From Dorea_A amylophila (GTDB lineage: Bacteria; Bacillota; Clostridia; Lachnospirales; Lachnospiraceae), in the NCBI RefSeq assembly GCF_025567265.1, contig NZ_JAOQJW010000001.1:170745-234744 (forward strand): a stretch of DNA of 64,000 nucleotides. Reading direction: 5' to 3'. The position numbers and the translations under genes are program-made. The notes under the pieces were generated by a model. It ran no database searches. It saw only the letters and a list, made by a program, of their open reading frames with translations, and was not told where the DNA came from. How positions within the stretch are numbered: position 1 is the first letter of the stretch; each line of letters starts with the position of its first letter. Of the stretch, positions 14,158 to 22,225 are shown piece by piece.

Positions 14158-16797
14158 ATGGCAGACGGCTATTTAAATTTTGATACCAAGATAAATGAAA
14201 AGGGATTTAATGACGGTATAAGTAAACTTGGTAGTCTTGGCAAATCAGGACTATCAATAGTCAGTAAGGCAATGACTGGAGCAATTGCTGCAGTCGGAAC
14301 CGGAGCTGCAGCAATTATAAAATCGTCACTCGGTGTAGTTGCCAACATGGAGCAACAGGTAGGTGGTGTAGAGACTCTATTCAAAGACAGTGCGAATACG
14401 GTCATAGCAAACGCAAATAAGGCATACAAGACTGCAGGAATGTCAGCAAACAACTACATGGAAACAGTGACAAGCTTTTCTGCATCACTGTTACAGAGTC
14501 TTGGCGGAGATACTGCGAAAGCAGCATCTTATGCGGATCGTGCCATTGTAGATATGTCTGATAATGCTAATAAGATGGGCACGAATATGCGTGACATCCA
14601 GAACGCATATCAGGGATTTGCAAAGCAGAATTACACCATGCTAGATAACTTAAAGCTTGGGTATGGCGGTACTCAGGAAGAGATGAAACGTCTCATTTCT
14701 GATGCGTCAAAGATGACTGATGTCCAGAAAGAACTTGGTGTTACAGTCGATGCAAGCAGCTTGTCCTTCGGAAATATTGTAAATGCTATTAGTGTTGTCC
14801 AAAAGCAGATGGGAATCACTGGGACTACTTCGAAAGAAGCAGTGACTACAATTGAAGGTTCTGTGAATTCTGCCAAAGCAGCTTGGGAAAACTTTGAAGC
14901 TGGAGTTATAAGTGCAAATGACCTTGTAGAGACATTCTGGACTGCAGCGCAGAATATTTTTACAAATTTAGGACAGATCATCCCAAGATTAGGAAAAACG
15001 GGAATGGATGTTGTCAGCACACTTGCCGGAAAAATCGGCGGCGCTGTTCCACAAGTAAAAGGTTTTACTGATAGTATTTCCAAATTAGCAAATGAGCTGA
15101 AGGGAATGAACAGTGATCAACTGTTGAATCTTGGAAAAATGGCAGTGGTAATTGCCGGATCGGCTCCGGCGCTGTCCATATTTGGAAAAGGGATTGAAAA
15201 TGTAAAAACTGCGACCGATGGATTTAATGGCATTATAGACGGAGTTGTCACATCTATAGGTAAAGTACCTAAAGGGGCAAAGAGTGCCAGTGCCACGTTT
15301 AAAAAGATAGGTGGTGAGTTCAAATATCTCGGCGAAAGTATTGCGCTTCCGTTCCAGGATCTTGGGGAGAAAATAGCTCCTCGTCTGAAAGATCTTGGCG
15401 GATTTATGGCTGAGTCCTGGGCGAATGGACCGGGAGGAAAAATCACCGGAGCTGTAATTGATACTGTTAAAAAGATAGGTGGAGCTATTGGACAAATTGG
15501 TCCTAAGCTTGCTGAAAAGTTCCCTGGAATAACAAAGAAATTTGCAGAGCTTGGCACAAAGATGTCAGCCGTTTCAGCGAAGATTTCCAAAGTTCTGGGG
15601 AAAGTTGGAACAAAGATATCCGAATACGCCGGCTTTATCGGGGATGCGTTTACACCGATTTTATCAAGAGTAGCGTCCTTTGCGCCAACATTTTTCAAGT
15701 TGATCAATATTGGTGCAGGAGCAGCTATTATCGTAGCCGGTATGGGATTGATCTACAGCCAGTTTGGCACACAGATTGATCAGTTGCTATTGCTTGTGCA
15801 GACAAAAGGACCGGAAGTAATCACAAATTTCGCAAATGGAATTACTGCAGCATTACCTGGATTGGTTGCTCAGGGTGCAACGCTGATCATGGGAATCCTA
15901 AATGCAATTACGGTGAATCTGCCGGCATTGATTACTGCCGGAGTAAGCATTATATCCACATTGACGAGCAGTCTGGCAGCACAATTACCTCAATTGATAC
16001 CATGTGCAGTACAGATGATACTGACATTGGTCACATCATTGATAAGCAATCTTCCACAATTAATTACTTCAGGACTTAACTTAATGAAAGGCCTCGCAAG
16101 TGGAATTGCAAATTCAATCCCATTGGTGGCAGCGAAGGCACCAGTGATTATTGAAAAGCTTGCATCGACTATCATAACGAATCTTCCAAAGATTCTGACC
16201 GCAGGAGTGCAGATCATAAGTAAACTCGCTGTTGGACTAGTGCAGGGAATACCGGCATTGATCGGAAAGATTCCAAGCATGGTAAGCCAGATTAAGAATG
16301 CATTTACCAGTGTGAACTGGGGCAGTGTTGGAATGAATATTATAAAGGGCATTGCCAGTGGATTAACCGGTGCAGCCGGTGCAATCGTAGAAGCGGCGAA
16401 AAGTGCAGCAAACAAAGCATTAGATGCGGCAAAGAGTGCTCTTGGAATCCATTCGCCATCCAGAGTATTCCGTGATCAGGTGGGTAAGATGATGGCTCTT
16501 GGTATGGGAATTGGATTTGAGAAGAACATTCCGATCAAGTCTATGAACGTGGGTGTGCAGAAAGTGGTATCCGGATTGCAGAAGTCCGTAGATCTTGCAT
16601 TATCGGCGAGAACTGCAGACAAGACAGTTGGAAGAGTAAAGAATTATCCGGGATTCGATGGAGGAAAAGATATCGATTATGACCGGTTAGAAAAAATCCA
16701 GATGCGAGCTGCAGAAAAAATGGCGAAACGTCCAATCTATCTGGGAACAAAGAGAATTGATGAGCCATTACCGAAAGGAGCGGTGCCGGCATTATGA
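14158..16797 (+). CDS. Tail tape-measure protein
   Basis: 879 residues from ATG 14158 (AAGGATGAT upstream; an earlier in-frame start at 14128 lacks a ribosome site). Ala/Gly-rich, with hydrophobic helices at about 35-55 and 515-660 and repeated ITxLP-type helical units (NLPALITAGVSIISTL, NLPQLITSGLNLMKGLASGI), then GIHSPSRVFRDQVGKMMALGMGIGF, the conserved tail end of clostridial tape-measure proteins. It sets tail length and helps DNA cross the cell envelope. The largest phage gene in the window; intact. Confidence 0.93.
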   Translation: MADGYLNFDTKINEKGFNDGISKLGSLGKSGLSIVSKAMTGAIAAVGTGAAAIIKSSLGVVANMEQQVGGVETLFKDSANTVIANANKAYKTAGMSANNYMETVTSFSASLLQSLGGDTAKAASYADRAIVDMSDNANKMGTNMRDIQNAYQGFAKQNYTMLDNLKLGYGGTQEEMKRLISDASKMTDVQKELGVTVDASSLSFGNIVNAISVVQKQMGITGTTSKEAVTTIEGSVNSAKAAWENFEAGVISANDLVETFWTAAQNIFTNLGQIIPRLGKTGMDVVSTLAGKIGGAVPQVKGFTDSISKLANELKGMNSDQLLNLGKMAVVIAGSAPALSIFGKGIENVKTATDGFNGIIDGVVTSIGKVPKGAKSASATFKKIGGEFKYLGESIALPFQDLGEKIAPRLKDLGGFMAESWANGPGGKITGAVIDTVKKIGGAIGQIGPKLAEKFPGITKKFAELGTKMSAVSAKISKVLGKVGTKISEYAGFIGDAFTPILSRVASFAPTFFKLINIGAGAAIIVAGMGLIYSQFGTQIDQLLLLVQTKGPEVITNFANGITAALPGLVAQGATLIMGILNAITVNLPALITAGVSIISTLTSSLAAQLPQLIPCAVQMILTLVTSLISNLPQLITSGLNLMKGLASGIANSIPLVAAKAPVIIEKLASTIITNLPKILTAGVQIISKLAVGLVQGIPALIGKIPSMVSQIKNAFTSVNWGSVGMNIIKGIASGLTGAAGAIVEAAKSAANKALDAAKSALGIHSPSRVFRDQVGKMMALGMGIGFEKNIPIKSMNVGVQKVVSGLQKSVDLALSARTADKTVGRVKNYPGFDGGKDIDYDRLEKIQMRAAEKMAKRPIYLGTKRIDEPLPKGAVPAL

Positions 16798-17579
16798 TAA
16801 AGGCATATTATGAGAACAGCAAGGGAGAGGTGCTCTGGTTGACCAGGGCACCTTTTCGCACAATAGATGCGGACTGGTTTGACAGTACATGGGAAGAGAC
16901 AGGGGATGGTTATGAAAAGGTAATTACCTTGGACGTATTTGGAAAGAGAGAAGAGTTCACGCAGAACATGGAAACGCTGTATAGAATCATCTCCGTGGAT
17001 GCTGAAACAGGGAATTACGGGCGTTTATATGTGAATGATACGTTCTTGCCGTGTCAGATTTATAAGACCAAGAAAACGGGATGGAAAGGATATGTGTATA
17101 CGGAGGTAGAGCTTACATTCCTTGCTCCGGAATTGTCTTGGATCACGGTCTTGGAAAAAAGATTTTTCCCGCAAAAAGAAATAACTGCAGATAGCGGCTT
17201 GGATTTTGCTTGTGATTTTCCATTTGATTTTATGAACGAGAAAAGAGGGACTGCAGAATTTGAAGTTGATCATATTATTCCGTCCGATTTTGAAATGGTC
17301 ATATATGGGCCATGCGTAAATCCTAAGGTATTAATGAATGGTTATCCATATGAAGTCCTTACTACGTTAGAGAAGAATGAATATTTGATTATAAACAGCT
17401 CGGAGCAGACGATCATGAAATATCTTTCCAATGGAACAATAGCGAATCTGTTTGACGTCCGTGGATATGATTATTCCGTATTTGAGAAAATCCCATCCGG
17501 ATTGATATCGGTAAATTGGAGTGGAGACTTCGGAATAGATTTATATGTGTTTCTGAAGCGGAAGGAGGCAGCATGGTAA
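16794..17579 (+). CDS. Distal tail protein (Dit)
   Basis: 261 residues, start overlapping the tape-measure stop (ATGATAA). Typical Dit features: RTIDADWFDSTWEETGDGYEK, the KREEFTQNMETLYRII strand and an IYGPCVNPKVLMNG segment in the C-terminal galectin-like half. Dit forms the hub joining the tail tube to the tail tip. The end overlaps the next gene by 7 bases. Confidence 0.85.
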   Translation: MIKAYYENSKGEVLWLTRAPFRTIDADWFDSTWEETGDGYEKVITLDVFGKREEFTQNMETLYRIISVDAETGNYGRLYVNDTFLPCQIYKTKKTGWKGYVYTEVELTFLAPELSWITVLEKRFFPQKEITADSGLDFACDFPFDFMNEKRGTAEFEVDHIIPSDFEMVIYGPCVNPKVLMNGYPYEVLTTLEKNEYLIINSSEQTIMKYLSNGTIANLFDVRGYDYSVFEKIPSGLISVNWSGDFGIDLYVFLKRKEAAW

Positions 17580-18574
17580 TTCTGGCGACAAGGAGCAGAG
17601 AAATAGGAACGAATCCACTGTTAGATGCGAATTGCACCTTTGATGCTAACAAAGATAGGGAATTTTCCATCAAGATTGCCAGATGTAACTGGACAGAAGA
17701 AATGATATTCGGAAATCTGGTGTACGTGCCAGATACAGAATTTGGCGGAATTATCGAAGATGTGTTGACCGATACAACTCTGGATTATGTAGAGCTGAAA
17801 GGTTATACATGGCGTGGACGCATGGCAATGAAAGTAATAGAGCCGCCGGCCGGAAGTGATTACAGGGTAGTGTCCGGGGAGTTAAATGCAATTCTTAAGA
17901 AACTGATAGAACCGGAATTTGGCGGATTGTATGTTGTGTCTGGCACAGATACGGGTGCTGCAGTGAGTAATTATCAGTTCGATCGTTATTGTACATTACT
18001 GGAAGGAATTACAAAGATGCTGAAATCTGTAGGATATAGATTGAGTATTCGGCATAAGCGCGAGAAAGGAATCCAAGGATACGTTTTGATTGAAGCAGTA
18101 CCGGTTGTAGACCATTCTGATGAGATTGAGCTGTCTAAGGATTGTGGGCTTAATTACACGATGGAAGATAAAAGAAATGGAGTAAATCATTTGATTGTGA
18201 CAGGAAAAGGAGAATTACAGGATCGAAATGTATTTCATCTCTATGTTTGGCCGGATGGCTCTTTTAAGAAAACACAGTATTATAAAGGCTTAGATGAAAT
18301 CGCACAAGTGTATGAAAATACATCGACAGAGACAGATGAACTGGAAAGCCAGAGTACGAAGAAATTACAGGATTTATGCAGTAAAAAGACATTTGGCATG
18401 GATATAGCGAAACTTGGAATCGATGTGGGTATTGGCGATATTGTTGGTGGACGAGATTATCTTACAGGGATGTATTCGAGCAAACCAATAGAAAATATCA
18501 TCTACAGTATTACTAATAGGATTGAATCCAAAGAATACGAATTGGAAGGAGAGAATGACAATGGAGATAGTTAG
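17573..18574 (+). CDS. Tail tip protein (siphovirus ReqiPepy6 Gp37-like)
   Basis: 333 residues from ATG 17573 with AAGGAGG upstream. The pattern (NREFSIKIARCNW..., ELKGYTWRGRMAMKVIEPPAGSDY, and a C-terminal IGDIVGGRDYLTGM) matches the Gp37-like tail protein family, which replaces the classical Tal hub in many Firmicute and actinobacterial phages. Likely part of the tail tip that contacts the cell. Its stop lies inside the next gene (14-base overlap). Confidence 0.82.
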   Translation: MVILATRSREIGTNPLLDANCTFDANKDREFSIKIARCNWTEEMIFGNLVYVPDTEFGGIIEDVLTDTTLDYVELKGYTWRGRMAMKVIEPPAGSDYRVVSGELNAILKKLIEPEFGGLYVVSGTDTGAAVSNYQFDRYCTLLEGITKMLKSVGYRLSIRHKREKGIQGYVLIEAVPVVDHSDEIELSKDCGLNYTMEDKRNGVNHLIVTGKGELQDRNVFHLYVWPDGSFKKTQYYKGLDEIAQVYENTSTETDELESQSTKKLQDLCSKKTFGMDIAKLGIDVGIGDIVGGRDYLTGMYSSKPIENIIYSITNRIESKEYELEGENDNGDS

Positions 18575-19382
18575 TGGAAGAACAGGAAAACCCCATGTTA
18601 CAAGCCAGCAGTTCCGGCAGATTATAGAAGGAATTATTGGTGATGAGAGTTGTATATTGCCGTCTGGAGAAAATCTGGAGCCGGAGCTGGTATCTAACAA
18701 TTTGCTTAAAATCCGAAGTGGAATGATGTGCCATCACGGAAATGTGTCTTCTGTAAAAATCGGGACCTATGATGAAGTGGAGCTTACAAATGGTTCACAG
18801 GGGATGAAGAGGATAGATCTGGTTGTTAACCGGTACACAAGAAATGAAGAGGATAATACAGAAAAGAATGAATGGATCGTGATTATGGGCACGCCGGCAG
18901 AGTCTAATCCGACAGTTCCGGAATATACAAAAGGAAATTTACAGGAAGGTGATCTTGTGGACGATTGTCCGGCATTTGAAGTTCATTTTGACGGAATTAA
19001 TATTACGGAAGTAACGAAGATGCTGGAGATCGCTAAGACAAATAAGGATTTGTCCAAGTTACTGGACTATGATCCAACCGAGAAAACGTATTTCGAAAAC
19101 GGGTGGACCATGAAATACCGGCATATTAGCCACAATCAGGTGTATGTAACCCTGCAAAACACAAATACTGGCGTAACAGAAGCTATCCCTAATAACCTTA
19201 TTATGGCCGGTGTCCCGCTTCGGATATTATTTGCTCAGTGCGTTCCGGTAAAAATGGTAGTTGGGAACTCAATAGTCGGTTACGGAAGTATCACGTTTTC
19301 CGGAAAAGGCGCATACCTGCAGTCTGTAGCTTACGGGAATTCCGCAAGCTGGTTTGGATACGGGGTGGTAATAGTTGAGTAG
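18561..19382 (+). CDS. Tail-tip / receptor-binding protein with an exchangeable C-terminus (active orientation)
   Basis: 273 residues from ATG 18561 (AAGGAGAG 8 bases upstream). The N-terminal 160 residues (VSGRTGKPHVTSQQFRQIIEG, MKRIDLVVNRYTRN) are the constant part. At EIAKTNKDL the gene crosses a 13-bp repeat (19040-19052) shared in inverted orientation with 19733-19745; everything downstream, about 109 residues (SKLLDYDPTEKTYF... to GYGVVIVE), is a replaceable end. The alternative end lies on the other strand in 19388-19732. The gene order after Dit and Gp37 suggests host recognition. Two convergent ends with inverted repeats are the architecture of phage Mu's invertible tail-fibre switch. 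Confidence 0.8.
   Translation: MEIVSGRTGKPHVTSQQFRQIIEGIIGDESCILPSGENLEPELVSNNLLKIRSGMMCHHGNVSSVKIGTYDEVELTNGSQGMKRIDLVVNRYTRNEEDNTEKNEWIVIMGTPAESNPTVPEYTKGNLQEGDLVDDCPAFEVHFDGINITEVTKMLEIAKTNKDLSKLLDYDPTEKTYFENGWTMKYRHISHNQVYVTLQNTNTGVTEAIPNNLIMAGVPLRILFAQCVPVKMVVGNSIVGYGSITFSGKGAYLQSVAYGNSASWFGYGVVIVE
19040..19052 (+). repeat. Left inversion site (13-bp arm)
   Basis: AAATAAGGATTTG, encoding N-K-D-L within the tail-tip gene. Its own ends form a short dyad (AAAT/ATTT around AAGG), as expected for a recombinase site. Flanking sequence differs from the right arm on the upstream side. Confidence 0.8.
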
Positions 19383-19387
19383 AAATG

Positions 19388-19735
19388 TTATCCATACACA
19401 TATTCTAACTTATAGTTAACACGCATACCTCCTTCGCGATTGGTTGGATAGAAATACTGAAATATTTCACCACTCCATATCTCCGGGGCGTAAAAATGCA
19501 CTTCTTGTGCCACATCATCTCCATTGTATGTTTTTATGCTAAGCCGTGATGTAGCATGGTCATCTCCAAACCAGTTTTTTAATTGCTCGACAGAAAACAG
19601 TTTCGCATACCCAATGTTCATGGCAATGTTAACTATCATCGTGCCAGATACTACCTTAACCCGGCCGCCATACATCGTATAGATCTGTTGCTCATCGGTG
19701 TTAAGCAACATTTGGAACCCCAATTTCTCAGTCAA
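19388..19735 (-). CDS. Silent alternative C-terminal cassette of the tail-tip protein
   Basis: The only convincing reverse-strand frame in the prophage: 115 codons (TEKLGFQMLLNTDEQQIY... to VNYKLEYVYG), beta-rich like a receptor-binding tip. It has no plausible ribosome site; upstream in frame it reads N-K-D-L across the right repeat and meets a TAA stop. It therefore looks like an unexpressed end waiting for inversion. After inversion it would replace the 109-residue active end with one of 114. It shares little sequence with the active end, so the two likely bind different targets. The first codon given (TTG) is nominal. Confidence 0.72.
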   Translation of the reverse strand: MTEKLGFQMLLNTDEQQIYTMYGGRVKVVSGTMIVNIAMNIGYAKLFSVEQLKNWFGDDHATSRLSIKTYNGDDVAQEVHFYAPEIWSGEIFQYFYPTNREGGMRVNYKLEYVYG

Positions 19736-19745
19736 ATCCTTATTT
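19733..19745 (-). repeat. Right inversion site (13-bp arm)
   Basis: CAAATCCTTATTT on the plus strand, the exact reverse complement of 19040-19052. On the minus strand a TAA stop overlaps its first base, closing the silent cassette. It lies just before the ribosome site (GGAG, 19756-19759) of the next forward gene, so inversion would not disturb that gene. Confidence 0.8.
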
Positions 19746-19772
19746 TACACAGAAAGGAGAGAGATATATATT

Positions 19773-20219
19773 ATGAAAATTACTTTTAATGATGCGTCAG
19801 AAATGACCGTCCAGTCGGCAACCATCCGAACAGATGGAAGTCTTCTGATCAAAACCATCTCTGCTACAGAGGACGAACTCCGGAATACATTCCAGGACGA
19901 ATTCCGGACGAAAAAGATTACTGTAACGGAAAGAGAAACGACCGTAGCAGAGTACGAAGATTACACAAACCTGAATGCACTGGTGAAATATACCGGTGGG
20001 ATTCTTGGCGTAGTGATGTATCGGGAAAAAGAATCACCAATGGATCGTATTGATGCACTGGAAGAGCATGTGGACAATCTAACGGAAGCTAATAAAAGCC
20101 GTGAGGCTGAAAACGCAGAGCTTATCGCTACCGTGGACAGTATCCTCACAGACGTGTTACCGGCACTGCTCGGTGATGGCACAGAAGAAACTAATACAGA
20201 AAATACGGATACAAAATAA
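19773..20219 (+). CDS. Phage tail-associated protein with coiled-coil C-terminus
   Basis: 148 residues from ATG 19773, the first in-frame ATG after AAAGGAG (13-base spacing, slightly long). N-terminal half is beta-rich (KITFNDASEMTVQSATIRTDGSLLIKTI); residues about 90-125 predict a coiled coil (DRIDALEEHVDNLTEANKSREAENAEL), and the end is Thr/Glu-rich. Similar proteins occur after tail-fibre genes in clostridial prophages, where they may be tail-tip accessories. Function is not established. It lies just outside the right inversion site. Confidence 0.65.
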   Translation: MKITFNDASEMTVQSATIRTDGSLLIKTISATEDELRNTFQDEFRTKKITVTERETTVAEYEDYTNLNALVKYTGGILGVVMYREKESPMDRIDALEEHVDNLTEANKSREAENAELIATVDSILTDVLPALLGDGTEETNTENTDTK

Positions 20220-20235
20220 GAAAGGAAAAGAAAGG

Positions 20236-20415
20236 ATGAATGATATGACTACATTTATTGCAAGAATGATCATGAGGGAGGCAGACAAAAGCACAGCAGC
20301 AGGACAGAAGAAATACAGAGCATATTTCGTTCGGACGAGCCTCTACAAAAACTGGAAAGAGGATGTTGATACCATCCTGAAAACAGATGGCTATGAGGAC
20401 GTAATCGTAGACTAG
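20236..20415 (+). CDS. Small phage protein of unknown function
   Basis: 59 residues (MNDMTTFIARMIMREADKST then KYRAYFVRTSLYKNWKEDVD), ending DGYEDVIVD. Basic middle, acidic end, no membrane segment. ATG 20236 has AAGGA 9 bases upstream; ATG 20245 is an equally reasonable start. It resembles small proteins between tail and lysis genes in related prophages; size is like XkdX but the sequence is not a clear match. No function assigned. Confidence 0.6.
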   Translation: MNDMTTFIARMIMREADKSTAAGQKKYRAYFVRTSLYKNWKEDVDTILKTDGYEDVIVD

Positions 20416-20427
20416 GAGGTGTAGTGC

Positions 20428-20607
20428 ATGGTTACATTAATAGATATCAAACGAACCTATGGTGATGGCGGTATGCGTCTGGAGCGTCTGGCAGACAGTA
20501 AGGAAGACGTTCTTCCAACACAGCTTGCGGACGTTCCTGGTATAACCGGTGCGGGGAGCATTACGGCGGGAAGTATCTGTCGGTGGAGGAGATGCGCTAA
20601 GAGCTAA
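20428..20607 (+). CDS. Small phage protein, possibly frameshifted at its 3' end
   Basis: 59 residues with a strong AGGAGGTG ribosome site and ATG at 20428. Residues 1-50 (TLIDIKRTYGDGGMRLERLADSKEDVLPTQLADVPGITG) look like a genuine short phage protein. The last 9 residues (CRWRRCAKS) do not. Reading +1 from about 20576 gives SVGGGDALRAKKIALILGD and a stop at 20633-20635, just before another ribosome site, which looks like the original end. So either one base was lost or gained, or the gene is decaying. Function unknown. Confidence 0.5.
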   Translation: MVTLIDIKRTYGDGGMRLERLADSKEDVLPTQLADVPGITGAGSITAGSICRWRRCAKS

Positions 20608-20658
20608 GAAGATTGCACTGATACTGGGAGATTAGGAGGTACATATGGAAATACGTGC

Positions 20659-20682
20659 AAGACCGTAGCAGGTCTTATTTTA
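20659..20682 (+). terminator. Possible weak terminator before the lysis genes
   Basis: AAGACC (20659-20664), six-base loop, GGTCTT (20671-20676), then ATTTTATT. The stem is short, so this may be a chance hairpin. It lies in the gap between the small gene ending at 20607 and the XhlA-like gene at 20712. Confidence 0.35.
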
Positions 20683-20711
20683 TTACGCATTTTTGGAAGA
20701 AAGGAAAGCAC

Positions 20712-20951
20712 ATGGCAACAATTATCTCAGCCTGTATATCCGCAGGAGTAACTCTAGTAGTGTGTTTGATTCAGCAAGAGAAGACAAGATCGCTTATGGA
20801 GTATAAGCTGGACGAACTCACAAAAAGAGTTGATAAGCATAATAATACAATAGAACGTACTTACCACCTGGAAGAACAGATGGCACTACAGGAAGAAAAA
20901 ATGAAGGTAGCAAATCATAGAATTTCAGATTTAGAAGAGAGGGTGAATTAA
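20712..20951 (+). CDS. XhlA-like phage lysis accessory protein
   Basis: 79 residues from ATG 20712 (GAAAGG upstream). One N-terminal membrane helix (ATIISACISAGVTLVVCLI) followed by a charged helix predicted to form coiled coil (MEYKLDELTKRVDKHNN... to ISDLEERVN). This is the layout of hemolysin XhlA-type proteins that sit with the holin and endolysin, although XhlA's membrane helix is usually at the other end. It ends on the base before the holin start, so the two are translationally coupled. Likely a membrane protein assisting lysis. Confidence 0.72.
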   Translation: MATIISACISAGVTLVVCLIQQEKTRSLMEYKLDELTKRVDKHNNTIERTYHLEEQMALQEEKMKVANHRISDLEERVN

Positions 20952-21158
20952 ATGAAAGATTGGAAGAAGTGGGCAAAATGTGCTGGAATCAGAGCAATCA
21001 AAACTGTAGCACAGACTGCAATAGCAACCATCGGTACGGCAACAGCACTCGGACAGGTGGATGCAAAACTTGTGATTTCGGCATCCGCGCTGGCTGGAAT
21101 CTTGTCACTGCTAATGAGCATTTCCGGATTACCGGAATGTAACACAGAGGGCGAATAA
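20952..21158 (+). CDS. Phage holin (r1t type)
   Basis: 68 residues. KDWKKWAKCAGIRAIKTVAQTAIATIG and ALAGILSLLMSISGLPE with two hydrophobic helices match the r1t holin family. Holins form pores that release the endolysin to the wall at the end of the phage cycle. ATG follows directly on the XhlA-like gene's stop. Position before the amidase supports the call. Confidence 0.88.
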   Translation: MKDWKKWAKCAGIRAIKTVAQTAIATIGTATALGQVDAKLVISASALAGILSLLMSISGLPECNTEGE

Positions 21159-21181
21159 TCGTCCTCTTACATATTATATAT

Positions 21182-21197
21182 TGTGCGACGTCGCACA
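21182..21197. promoter_or_regulatory. Perfect 16-bp palindrome before the endolysin unit
   Basis: TGTGCGACGTCGCACA is identical to its own reverse complement. It sits in the 54-base gap between holin and the small gene at 21213, directly after an A/T-rich stretch (CATATTATATATT). The lack of a loop favours a protein-binding site over an RNA hairpin, but no regulator is known to me. Confidence 0.6.
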
Positions 21198-21212
21198 GGA
21201 AGGAGAACAATC

Positions 21213-21338
21213 ATGGAAGATAACAAAAACATGGAAGTAGTAGCTGATCAGAACGAAGGTTATGAGTTCGACGAAGGCATCGAGCCAACACCAGAAGAAA
21301 TCGCAGAAGCAAAGAAACAGGCAGAACAGGAGGTATAA
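21213..21338 (+). CDS. Small acidic phage protein before the endolysin
   Basis: 41 residues (MEDNKNMEVVADQNEGYEFD...), too small for most gene finders. AGGAAGGAG ribosome site 8 bases upstream, and the coding end itself (CAGGAGG) supplies the ribosome site of the amidase gene two bases later. Highly acidic, no membrane segment. Not recognised; its conservation with the lysin is unknown. Confidence 0.6.
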   Translation: MEDNKNMEVVADQNEGYEFDEGIEPTPEEIAEAKKQAEQEV

Positions 21339-21340
21339 TC

Positions 21341-22225
21341 ATGGGAACTTATAACGTACACGGCGGACACAATAGGATTGTACCGGGAGCAGGACACTAT
21401 CTGGACGAAGTAACAGAAGACAGAAAAATCACGGCTGGTGTAATCACATTACTGCAGGCATCAGGACATACAGCTTATAACTGCACAGATGATGTTGGAA
21501 AAACAGTAGGAGCCAACCTTGCGAACATCGTAGCCAAATGTAATACCCACTCTGCAGACTTAGATATCTCCATCCACCAGAATGCGGCTAGGGTGGATCC
21601 TGGAGACGGAAAGACAAAAGGTGTGGAAGTGTTCGTATACAGTACCAGCTCTAAGGCTTATGCTGCAGCCGGAAGAGTGTGTGCAAAACTGGCAGCACTC
21701 GGATTTACGAACAGGGGCGTTAAGATTAGCACTGGTCTGTATGTCCTGAGGCATACCAAATCACCTGCCATGCTGATTGAAGTAGGATTTGTCGATGATA
21801 AGGATGATGCAGATCTGTACAATAAGGTTGGCGTGAATGCCATCTGTAAAGCAATCACAGAAGGTATTCTGGATAAATCTGTTGGGGCAGTACCGGCATC
21901 AAAACCAGCTACAACACCGACTCCTAAGCCAGCACCAAAACCTGCAGCTAAACCGGTATCATCTAATCCGTACAGAACCGGAAACACCTACACTCTTAAG
22001 GCAGATGCTCTTAGAGTACGTACCGGAGCTGGAACCGGATACAGAACAAAAGCTTATAATGAGCTTTCAGCAAATGCTAAAAAGAATGCCTATGGCAATG
22101 GTAACCTTAAGAAAGGAACAAGAGTAACCTGCATGGCAACCAAAATGATCGGCAACGATATCTGGATGCAGATTCCATCCGGCTGGATTGCTGCACGATA
22201 TGGCGGAAAAGTGTATGTAGGATAG
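21341..22225 (+). CDS. N-acetylmuramoyl-L-alanine amidase (phage endolysin)
   Basis: 294 residues. Residues 1-175 are an Amidase_3 zinc domain: the first zinc ligand in VHGGHN, the ISIHQNA histidine, and the catalytic glutamate in MLIEVGFVDD. It cleaves the bond between muramic acid and the peptide stem. A Pro/Lys/Ala-rich linker (about 185-210) leads to an SH3-type wall-binding domain (LKADALRVRTGAGTGYRTK... WIAARYGGKVYVG). No signal peptide, so export relies on the holin upstream. It is the last phage gene before the host junction. Confidence 0.92.
   Translation: MGTYNVHGGHNRIVPGAGHYLDEVTEDRKITAGVITLLQASGHTAYNCTDDVGKTVGANLANIVAKCNTHSADLDISIHQNAARVDPGDGKTKGVEVFVYSTSSKAYAAAGRVCAKLAALGFTNRGVKISTGLYVLRHTKSPAMLIEVGFVDDKDDADLYNKVGVNAICKAITEGILDKSVGAVPASKPATTPTPKPAPKPAAKPVSSNPYRTGNTYTLKADALRVRTGAGTGYRTKAYNELSANAKKNAYGNGNLKKGTRVTCMATKMIGNDIWMQIPSGWIAARYGGKVYVG

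Larger units (their letters stand above)
19040..19745. other. Invertible DNA segment exchanging tail-protein C-termini
   Basis: 706 bases bounded by 13-bp inverted repeats. Inside are two convergent coding ends whose stops are only 5 bases apart (19382 and 19388). Both repeats are crossed in the same codon phase (A-AAT-AAG-GAT-TTG), so recombination between them would swap the C-terminus in frame. The recombinase is not in the window. Direct evidence is the repeats, the phase and the convergent open frames; actual inversion is inferred. Confidence 0.75.

Noticed and set aside
19583..19789. Forward frame through the inversion segment
   Set aside because: It is antisense to the silent tail cassette, has no ribosome site and an unlikely composition.
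20644..20667. ATG after a good TAGGAGGT site
   Set aside because: Only seven codons before a stop; more likely the remnant of the frameshifted upstream gene.
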